NCBI GenBank assembly: GCA_029948255.1
Contig: JALIZF010001583.1
Coordinates: forward strand, 248,001-312,000
Direction of reading: 5' to 3'
Origin: Telmatactis stephensoni
Taxonomy: Eukaryota; Cnidaria; Anthozoa; Actiniaria; Isophelliidae
DNA length: 64,000 bases
Positions 44,670 through 56,600 of the stretch are shown here, in pieces (the stretch's first letter is position 1; each line of letters starts with the position of its first letter). Both the position numbers and the translations under genes were made by a program. The notes under the pieces were generated by a model. The model ran no database searches. It was not told the origin of the DNA and worked only from the letters and a program-made list of their open reading frames with translations.

Positions 44670-47600
44670 ATGCAGCGTTTGTTGTCACCGAACCAAACTT
44701 CAGGACTTCTGTCTTTTTCCAACTCAACGATTGAATGCCTCGAGAGATCTGATGATGCTGATGATAGCAACACACTCATCTCAGGCTCGACGTTTAGCAA
44801 TGGAAAACTGGCATGGCTCGCTAGAGGATCGTCCTTAGAGGTTGTGGATACGAGAACTGGACTGAGAAAGGCAGCGTGGAGGTTTGGCCACAGCTCTAAA
44901 CAGAAACGTGCAGTCACAATCACATCAGTTGTTGCATTTCCCATGGAAAAAGCTGACCGTCTCGTGGTTGGACTAAAGGATTTTTCAGGTGCTTTGCCTG
45001 GCATGGTGTGTTTATTTGATCCATACGTTTCTCGTGTAATCAAAGCCATCGTAATACCCTACCCAGTGTCTAGTCTTGAGACTGTGTTGACTTACGGTGG
45101 TGCTAATGCGGCGACTTCTTTATTGAGGTAATAATTTTAGATATAAGTTTGCTTACTTGTGTTGTAAGGTTATGAGTAGCATTTATAGACTCAGTATACC
45201 CCTGTCAGTTATGTGCTTGCAGACAGGAATTTTGCTTCCTAAATTGTCCATATGGAGTATTTGCCACCTGTGTCATGCCTGATCATACTAAACTTCATTG
45301 ACAGTAATACGAGCAACAAAATTGTGCAACTTGTCACGCAACATTGTTGCAAGTTGTAGAGTGATGTTGCTGTTATTAATACCACCTTGCGTGCAACTTG
45401 TGTTGCAGGTTGCAAAAATTTGTTGCACAAAGTAGAACCACTTTCTTCTTTTTGCAACAATTACATGTAGCTGCAACCTGTAACATTGATTTTCGTTGTG
45501 TGAGAAGTTGTGCACTGGGTGGTAATGCGAGGAACATCGCTCTACAACTTGCAACACAACAATGTTGTGCGACAAGTTGCATGATTTTGTTGCTCGTATT
45601 ACCGCACCTTAAGATATAGGAGGTATACATCTTGCTGATAACCAACTCAGTTGTCCTGCCTACATTTAGGTAGGTGCACAGCATATGAGAGATGGAAAAA
45701 AATTGCTGACTTGAGGGGAACCCTGGGATATACGTGACAAGGTTCCATGACATGTCATTTCTGTATTTCCAGTATGCACCTGAAATTATATTTTGGCATT
45801 GTTGCTGTGGGAACAGAGCAAGGACACACATATTTACTAGACATGAGCCTTGATGACGATACAGAAAAATTTGATGAATGGAATCCTAGCAGTATAGAAC
45901 TTCTTGACTGTAATGTACAGGATATATCTAACTACAGAGAAGATGCTAGGAGGAATGATACTCATATGGCTGTAGAACTTGGAGGTAGGTCCTTCATGTA
46001 ACACTTGTATCAAAATCTCAACAAAGATGTGAGCTGGAACTTGAATTTTTATAGTGAAAAGGTCCGAGATGCGGCTCATGATTTGCTGTGTAGTGTAGAT
46101 GTTGATTGGATAGAGCAGTTTTCGTACGAGTGTGAAATGTACCGCGCTGTGCTGTTACCGTGTCAGTGCCGTGATGTCTATAACAACATTTGAAATTTGT
46201 GCTGCAACTGTATCCTGACGGTGCAGTGCCATTTTCACAGTCATACGAAATCTACTGTAAGACAAAGACATTGATAAATCAAGAGGATTTGATAAGTACT
46301 TTTTCACAGTCATACAACAGCTGCTCAATACAGTAATTCAAGATGTGTGAATGACATTATTTTAAAAACTAAATGTTTCATCACAGCATGACTTCACACA
46401 CTGTCTATGACAACATTCATTATAACTCTGGCCTTGGTTGCACAAAAAGTAGATTGTGACATAAATCATTTCATTGGATTTGAAACTGGATCCATTACAT
46501 TAAAGATACATTCCTCTTTGGTCAATCATTAATGGTTTTTATGTAATAATAATTTTTTAGGTGAATTGTATAAATCTGGCAAGTTTTATTACAGCAAACC
46601 TAATTCAAATGAGCAAAAGGTTTACTCTGCAGGTAATTAAACATTGGTTAAAAGTATTTTTACTAGTTTAATGTTTCTCAGTGTCTACCTCATTTAGCCT
46701 TGTCATTCAGTGCTACCTTGTTACATGCTGTAGGTCAGTCAGTTTTAGGCTTTTATGGTAGGCAAGTAGGTTAGGGTTTAATTAATCGAGGGGGAGGTTA
46801 TTTCACATATCATCAAGAGGGGGGTGCTCAGTTGAGGGAGGGCACTAAATCAATGGAGGGCACTTTACTAATGAAAAAAATATGGCAAGTAAGCATAATA
46901 TTTGACTGTACAGTATATTGTAACTGTATAGGAAATAAGTTTTAATCAAATCTTAATATTTTGATGATGATTTTTATTTGATTAGGTGATGTCATTGTCA
47001 CAGCTATAAAATACATTCACCAAGCAAGCTGTCTTGTGATTGGTTATAATTTTGGATGTTTCCTTATATGGGATCTCAGCACAATGTCTCTAGTGTAAGT
47101 AAAATTAAAGAAATTAAAGTAGAAAACATTTTTCTACATACATGTACATACACATGTACACTCATGAAGGAGATAAAACGTTTTCAGGGTAAATTGTTTG
47201 TACTGTGTACATTATGCCAAACTGAACTTGAGTTCTGTGCAATCCTAAAATCAAAACTAGACCATGGTATTGTAATCAAGTGTGAATGAAAATTAAAGTC
47301 ACTTCACTTGCATTTTCTGCTTCTAATTCCTGTGCTCCTTAGTTTATTGCTTAGAAATGAGCTTTATTGGGAACCTACATGCATATGATTATAATTTCTA
47401 TTAATTTGAGATTGAAAATGATATTTTTGTGATTATAACCATCAAATTTGTGCAGTCATGTTCATGTGCAAAGCCATTCATTAATTTACAGGAAAAATTA
47501 TGGGATTGTGTGAGCACCCATAAACTTGCCTTCAAAATCAGAGATTATAGAAAACAATATCTGCTTTGAGAAACATCTCTGTAAACTATATTGGTTAAGG

Positions 47601-50600
47601 TACTGGGCCCATAAAGTTGTCAGCAAAATGGGCCTCAGATATCACAAATGTAGCCTGTAAAGCCCGCCACACATAATTATAAGGAAATTGTGTGAGGAAA
47701 CTGCCACGTGAGGCCTCTGCTCAGACCATTTCTTGTCGCAGATGTTGCATCTTTGGCTACATGAGGCCAAAAACAGAGCAGGTAAATGTGCACATGAGAA
47801 AAGTGCCTCGTGTGGCAGTTTCCTCACATAGTTCCTCAACATGTGCAGTGGGCTTTACTGTATGCTATCCAGTAAGCCATCCTGATCATACTATTTATTA
47901 ACACATAGATATAGCAGCCAAGTGGACCAGTATGACATGACATCAATCACACACTTTGCATACCAGGAGCCTGAAAATGACCCTCGTAATTGCAGCTACT
48001 TGTGGGTAGCACGTGGTCCACTCACGGCTGATGATGAGCCTCTAGAAGTCCCAACTACCATGACGTTGTATCAGATGATCTTCAGTTCCAGAGAAATGTT
48101 GCCAGGCTATGGTTTTGTGTATAAGGTAATGCAGCACTGTTGTCAAGCCTCTGTTAGCTCAGGCTCTTTGTTAGGGATGGATCATTAGATTTTTGAAGGG
48201 GAGGGGATTATTGCCCGACCCCCTCCCCCCCTCCACCCACACACACACACAAAAAAAAAGTTGAACACAGCCTTAAAGGAAGAAAAAAAAATTGTGCACA
48301 ACAAAATTTTTACATGTTTTGGACATTTGAAAAACTTTCAATTGGCAAATCTCTGCATGCTGATTGCAATATTATTATTTGAAACACCACAGGGCCTTGT
48401 AATATTGATCAGTTACTGGCATGGTCACTTTATAATGTCCTAAAATACAAAGGCAGGAGTTTAGGGTATTACATTTACCAATTTTCGTTTATTTGTTAGG
48501 ATCTTAGTGGGTGTGGCCGACGTTTTGAGCATCAACTAACAGCAGATGCCCACCATCTTGCTGATGCAACTTCTGTTGGAAGTAGAGTAATTTGTTGTTA
48601 TACTTTAGGTATGGAGAATAATAGAAAATGTTTGAATCCAGCTCTTTATTATTAAGACCTGGTAATATGAGCAACAAAATTGCTGTTGCACAAAGTAGAA
48701 GCACTGTCTACTTTTTACAACAAAGAAAATTGGTTTCATATAGGGTGGTAATACGAGCAACGTTTGCTCTGCAACTTACTTGCAATGCAACAATGTTGTG
48801 CAACAAGTTGCACAGTTTTGTTGCTCATATTACCGGGCCTTTAGGGATGATGAGATCATTGCTTGGATCTGGCCACACATAGGACATGTCTACCCCTGAC
48901 AACAATGTGGTAGCCATGGTAACCAGTCTTGGTTCACCACCTAGTACAATGGATTATATTAAGATAATTCATTGGAAAGCCTTTATTTGTGAAGGTTTTA
49001 ATGTAATGGAAGCATTAGTGTAACAAAGCAAGCACAGTTACTTCCAATTGAAATTTAGCTTCTCCTTATGATTATAGTATGTGTGTGAAGGAGAATGCAG
49101 TATTTTGATGACTAAAATTAATTCACTCATTCTCTTATACAAAATGCTTGATATCAACAAGTGATTGATTTTCTTCCTTGTTTTTCCCTGTTTCAGAAAC
49201 AGAGCATGTTTCTCATGATATTTCCAAAGTAGATGAAGGTAAACATTATTTTCTTGATGTACATGTACATGTATGTCAAATGTACATGTAATCATAAACA
49301 TTAATACATATTACACTTGTGAGTTTACAACTAACTGTTCAATATGTACATGTACATACAATATATTGTAGTTATAGTTGAATCTCTAAAAGTCCACTGG
49401 AATTCAAAAATAGCTGCTTTGAAAAAATTGGTTGCTTTTTTAAAACTGAGGTATAAAACAAGGACTAACCAACATGCATGCAAAACAGCTGCACAGGTAT
49501 ATATTTCCCAAAACAAAATTGCACAGAAAATCAAACTAGTAGCATTGAGAGTTACAGTGGGAATCAAAAAACTGTGGACACCTACAAAAATTTCAGGAAT
49601 GTGTCTGGGTTTTTTGGCAAATCAGAATTGGTTGTCCTACTACATGTACAAAGATAACTATCAAGTCTCTGATTGGTCACCAGATATTCCTGAAATATTT
49701 CCAGGTGCCCACAGTTTTTTAATTCGCACTGTAAAAAAATTGTTGCTGTATAAATTACTAATATTACAAAATGTGATCATTTGTAAAACCCTATAGACGA
49801 CTTTCAAAAATGGCGGCCTAGTTCATGAGAACGAGGCCACAAAGGCCTTGTTACCAGAAAATATGCGTGGCGACACTTCTATTGCTATCAAAGACGATGT
49901 GTTCCTTTTCCTTTTAAAATACCTATTTTATGTGCATTTTACAGGATAATTTTTATATATTTAGAATCATTTGATGCGATGTTGATTTTGGAGGCCTTTC
50001 TGGCCTTGTTATCATGAACAATGAGCCCGCCATTTTTGAAAGTCGTCTATATCAGGGATAAATCAGGTATATATTTCAAATACAAAAATTGTACACCTTG
50101 GGCTACCTGTGGTTTACTGAATGAATCTATGGACATGTCCCTTGGCTTTTACACTGTCTGTTTTTCTCAGTGTTAAAAAACTGACAAATGAATATAATTA
50201 ACTAAAGGCAGTTTAAACATGCAAAGTGCTGAAGGTTCACCAAAGATGAATATTAGACACCCAAAGAATTCATTATTAATACTTTCTGTCTGAACAATGT
50301 TTGCACACATGTGACTAACCACTTTTTGGTACTTGGGCTTTTGAACACTAAATACTTTATGGAGAGGGCATGGATGCTTTATAGGTGATTGTGAGAAATT
50401 GGTTATATTTTATATGCTATCAATGATGTTTTGTTTCTTATTTACTGACATGTCAAAGTTAAAGTTACTGTAATAAATAATTAATTATATCATAAGGAGA
50501 CTGACAAGAGATTTGACACTGACTATGTGTATGGGACATATCAATGTTAATGACTAATTCATTAATATTATATCACCAGGAGTGACAAGAGATTTGACAC

Positions 50601-53600
50601 TGACTGTATGTGTATGGGACATATATCAATGTTAATGACTAATCTATTGATTATATCACCAGGAGTGACGAGATTTGACACCGATTGTGTATGGGACATA
50701 TCAATGTTAATGACTAATTCATTAATTATATCACCAGGAGTGACAAGAGATTTGACACTGACCATGGGACATATCAATGTTAATGACTAATTCATTAATT
50801 ATATCACCAGGAGTGACGAGAGATTTGACACTGACTGTATGCATATGGGAAGCACCATCACATGATCCTTTATCAAGTCCAACATGTCACCTTGGTATCT
50901 TTGATATCAACAGATGGTATCACTCTCAAATGCAGCCATCATTAAGGTAGACATTAAAGCAGACTCTCCACTCATTGCAAAAAGCACTGACAGCGATCAT
51001 TTTACTCCCAGCGAAATTTTGAACAATAGATTTTATTCCCAAGGGTACTCGTCAGCTTGCTGCGAGTGTTTCCAGCGAGGACTGGAATGTTTCAAATTGT
51101 TGTTGGTAAGGTTTTCATTAAGATAGTTGCAGAAAAAATGCACCATATATCAGCACCATTAGTTCTAAAGTTCTCATTTGTAGAGAGGCTGCCATTGTAG
51201 ACAGGCTGCTTCTCAATAGAGAACACATTCTACCTTCTGAAATATACTTTTTGTGGTTACTGGCTTTATGCCAGTAACACACTATGTCATGGGCTTCAAG
51301 GATGCGTGCGTGCGTAATTCGGAAATCCCCGAAGTAGAGCCGAATTGTCAAGCTGAAAGATATGCGAACTTCGTGCGCCCATCTGAGGGTGTTGAAGTAG
51401 ATTATTAACGAAACGCACTCGTGCCCATGTAAAAGAAGCCCAAAATCAGCTTAAAAAGGACATTTAGATTAGCTGCCGCTAGAGTAAGAGCGATTGACAT
51501 GTTGTCGTTAATAAACTTTTTAACAAGACGCACGTCAAACCATACACTGGTTGCCTGTAGTTCAACAAGCCTCAGTAGTAAAGATCTTTAATTTGTCTGT
51601 CAACAGCTATTAGTATTTGCCTTTTATTATCATGCATGGTATTAAATATCTCACATGCAAAATATTCCCTGCGAATATACCAGTTTATTCAACTTTTTAT
51701 TTTACTATATATCTCAATTGTTTGCTGTAAAGACTTCTACAACGGTGTTTTTGACACAATAACAAATTGTGTATTTTTTCGTTCATGTTTCATTACGTGA
51801 CCAAACGCATCAGGTCAAATAGAACATAAAAAATATATTGAATTTCAATAAACTTACCAAGGGCACTAGGACAAAGTCGGTGTGTGTGTATGCACTAGTC
51901 GAATTAAACCCCTACCCCCACCCCCAACCAGGGACAAGCCTTGAAATGTGTCTATATCTATATTTGGATTTGAGGCCAGTAAGGTCCACATGGCCTCATA
52001 GAGGTCTATTTTTAAAGTTTGTAAAAGGATTGGTTACTTAAATATTTTATATTATTTTTCTAGGGATGCTATGTTTGGAAGCAAGGATTCCACATGTCCA
52101 TTCTTTGCCTTCTTCTCATTGGCCGAAATTCTAGATGTTGCAAGACCTGATGGAATAGTTGTAAGTAGCCAGAGTAGCAAGTATGTATGTACATTACTAA
52201 GTGACATTTTAAGCCTTACCCCTTTGCCCACCTCTGATGAAGTGCCAAGGCTCAAAGTATCTGTAATATGCATGTAAATGCTGTCAGTACACTCTTTTAT
52301 ATGGTGTTACAGATTTCCATTCATTCCTTAATTGTGTATTATATAAATAGTTGGGTTTTTTTTATCCAGGGGGTTAACATTGACAGGAGCACACTTAGTA
52401 GATTCAAAACCAACATTGAACCAGCCTTGGAGCAGCATTTTTGGCCTGCGTCTCTTAAATTTGGTAAGTCAGTTGAAAACAGTTCAAGATGCAAGGAAAG
52501 TTGCATCATATTTGGGCCCTATTGAAACTGACTGCAACCCCTGCAACTGTGAACAACTTGATGTCTGCAATATTATCTTATCAACTCTACGTGCCCTTAT
52601 AAACCTAATAAAAACCTAAAAGTGCTATCTGTCCAAATGTCTTGCACAGGAACACACAGTTGAACTAGTACTGCCTCTCCACTTATTTCAAATTTGTCAT
52701 TTTCATTATTATTTTTATTAAATAGATGCTTGTTGTCTTATGGAATCAGGAATCGTCCATTCAAAGTTTTTAGGGATGCAAAGACAAGTAAGCCTTTATG
52801 CAAGGAAGTATATACCCTGAGTTATATTAACTCAGACACATTATTATGTGCCCTTAATTTTCATATTAAACTTTCCTCAACTGTCAACACCAGAAAACAT
52901 GAGAAGTATCCTTGAAAGATCACTGATTAACATAGGAGTATACAGGGGGGCAAGGTGGCAAAAGATTGAGGGCGAGATGGTGGGGGCGAGATGACAAGGG
53001 GGCGAGATGACTGGATACCATTTTGTTAAATCAACCAAAATATGAATATATGAACAAAAACAACAACTGACAACAACACTGCAACCAATGAATTAGGTCA
53101 AGGAAACTCACCACTTGACAATATCATCATTTAATATAATCTTTTTTACATTCATAATTTGTAGATTCTAGCCAGCCTGAGGGAGGGTGGGATCTCAAGA
53201 CTGTGTGAAGCACACAGTTATTTCAACATGTGCTGGGCAGCAGGTCTGCTTCCAAGGAATTTTGACATGTCAAAATCTCAAGACAAAAATGTAAGTTGTT
53301 TATATGTTTTGCTGAAAAAAGATTCTTTATTCCCTTGTGATATATATTCCCAGCTGCATTCTCTCGGTCTGTATGTCATAACCTCAAGTCAAATATTTTC
53401 CCGTCTGGCCCTCCCACTCAGTCAATAAGTACAAGTCATATTATTATATGGCTAGATATATAATGTCCTGAATTCTGATTGGCTAATGCATGGTCTGTAT
53501 TTTGCCATATCAGGACTGCTGTCCCGGATGAAAAGAAAAGTTTGCATTTGGCAATTGTTTTAGTAGGACTTTTCAAAGTCATAATTATAATAAATAAGTT

Positions 53601-56600
53601 ATTAAGGTAATTCCGTAGAAATAAAACTAGAAATGGAATTCTCGTAAAAATTCACACAGTGATAATTTTTGAGTTGCTTATCCCAAAAATGAAATAAAAA
53701 ATGGGGGTCACCGTAGCCGTTTTTGCGCTAGATTGCTTTAAAGTACACCATCTTTTGTGTCTTGAGGGATCAAGATTCAAAGATCAAAATCGTGTCAAAA
53801 ATAATTAATTTCTTAAATCTGAGCAGTGCTAGCTGACTAATATGAGCTCATTTTCTCTCTTTGGGCAATAGCCTAGTATTATGATGCAATAAATTGTTGT
53901 AAAAATGCATTTGCTACAAGGAAGAAGGTAAAATTGGTTGATAGTACGTGCCCTTGAAGCAGCGTGAAAGCACCTTCCGACCGCACGTTTTATAAAATAT
54001 CTAAAAAACTGGAAATGGAATCTTGACTGTAATTATATATATGATAGAGAACCTTATTACCGTTGATTTGCAAAAATAAAAAGAATAGGTGCCCGTGCTC
54101 GTTTCCGCGCTACGACGCGCTAAAGTGTGAAACAAGACGTCGTAAACAGCCTGTGACCGAAGAGGACTGAGGCGAGTAACCACTAAAGCGCCTCTTAGAA
54201 CGTGTCTACTGTTCAAAACTTCATAAGACTAAAGCTTGCATCATTTTAAGTCAAATATATATCTTTTACAATCAAACAAATCAAAATAGGCTGAACTATG
54301 CTATGCGCAGTAGAGATGCGCACTGCAAAACTACGGAATTACCTTAACCTCGTTTGCTCGGTCTGTATGGGAAAACATCAGACCTGGGTCTTTTTATACA
54401 GACCTCGCTGCGCTTGGTCCGTACTGTCAAGACCTCGGTCTGATATTTTCCCATACAGACCTCGTGCTCAGTTAATAACCCTTTAGTACTGTACTGTACC
54501 GATACAATACAATGCATTTGTAATTATTTTATTTACACCTTTACAAATCGTATTTATAATGTGACAATATTATATAAAAAGAAATTTACAAAACAGGCAT
54601 AGGCCACCTGAATAGGACACACATTTATTAAACTGAATTAGGAAGTTGACAATAATCAAACATCAATTTTGTTATTATTTCAGTTCCACCTAGAGGCTAT
54701 TCTTTCAGTATGTCTAGAGCATGGTTTAATTGAGTTTATTACATCATGTATTGATAAACTAGGTTCTCATAGTAAGTACTTTATACTCCCCCTGACTGTT
54801 TGCTAATATACTACAGTCTGTATTAAACACAGTGTAGAAGTGTTGAGAGTTAAATGCCTAAAAGTAGTAAATGTTTTTACTGTGAAAATGCTTGTATTGC
54901 GACCAACAACTTATTATTAAACTTTCAGTTGGATTTTGGGTTTTTCTGATCCACCAATCATGTGAAGGGGGCAGAGCTTATGCAAATGCCCTCAATACGA
55001 CCTTGATCCACGTTTTCCATCCACCATCAGTAGCAGATCCAGTATTTTCCAAGGGGGGTTCCGTTTCTTAAAGTCAGCTGTGTATAATACTCTATTCTTT
55101 GGTCGATGTTTGACAAATAATGGCTTAAAACCTTCAAGGGGGGTTCCGTGGAACCCATGGAACCCCCCTGGATCCGCCACTGACCTTGAGGTCCCTTGAG
55201 GGCATTTGCATAAACTCTTCCCCCTTCACATGATTGGCAGATCAGAAAATCTGACTGACAGTTTGAATTCATTGTTGGTCACGATACAAGTGTTTTTGCA
55301 GTAATTGGTAGTTTTGGTTGCATAATCTGTAGAAATGGCTATTAATACTGTCTAATACTTCCTTTGTGTTAATCATTTTCAGCTGTTGGACCTATTGGTT
55401 TTAATCTTCGTCTGATACTTGACTGGTCCTGGTCCAAAGTAGTACAGATTAAAGAACAACTGGACCACCTTTGTGAGTCACTTAAAAAAAATACTAAATT
55501 TTCCTTGTGCTACAGTAGAATAACTGATTTCAGCTGAACGTCTATAAAGTGCAGCTGCAGAAAATTATTTTATAATTGTACTCTTATAAATACATGTAAG
55601 ACCTCAAATTTTAGAGTGAAGGCGGGCATCTGTGGGCTCATTAAGATTTTAAACTGGAGGACATCTGGCTCTGACACCCGGACAAGACTACAAATCTTTA
55701 CTGTCAAAAGTTGGTTTAGGCAAAACCAGCGAATGTGTCCACAGCTGGTTGATTTGTCTGGTGTATGGCCCTTAAATAATGAACCCACTAGTATTAATTA
55801 GTTGCCAGTATTAATGAGTAATATTGGTTGATTGTTGTTTCAAGAACTCTTTCTAGTGTCCTTTTCATGAATTCATGCTCTTCACTGCTGACTATCAGAT
55901 CTCTCCCAGAACTTTTAGTATACCTGGCAAGTTATACGACGAGAGTTTTGATATTTTTTATGATTTTCGAAAAGGCATCCCGAATGGACGGGAAAGCCTG
56001 GTACGAGGGTAACTACAATACTACGGTACTACGGTCAAACATTCACATACTTTCTATGTATATATACTTCCTACTACGGAAATACGCGTAGGAGGAGCAT
56101 AGTAAGAGAAAACATCCGTCGTATAACAAGCCTCTTATGACTTTTAGTATAGTTGAAAAGTCCCAAGTGTTATGGACATTAATTAAAAAACTTATATGAA
56201 AAACAAAGAAAATGACTCAGTCAATTATATACATATACATGATATACAATCATGTACATTGTAATTTATAATATTAAGCTTTCTTGTGGACCCTCCATTT
56301 TAGGTGTGCCATTATTTGATGGTGGAGGGGGTACACCAGATGATCAGATGCTACTCTTGTTTGATGGCATGGCTGTACAACTAGGACATCTCAAGTCAGT
56401 ACTACAAGCATTACTCAATCAATCTGAAACTACTTCACAGCAAGGTCAGTAACGGATCAGACACACATGTAAATGCACCTTTTCTTGCAATGTTATCCAC
56501 AACAGCAAAATTGCATCAGTTATTTGTCCCAGCCTGTTTATGTGCAATTTCATGTGCAACACTTGCAGTTTGAAGTAGAATCAAGTTCTGTTTCGGAAAC

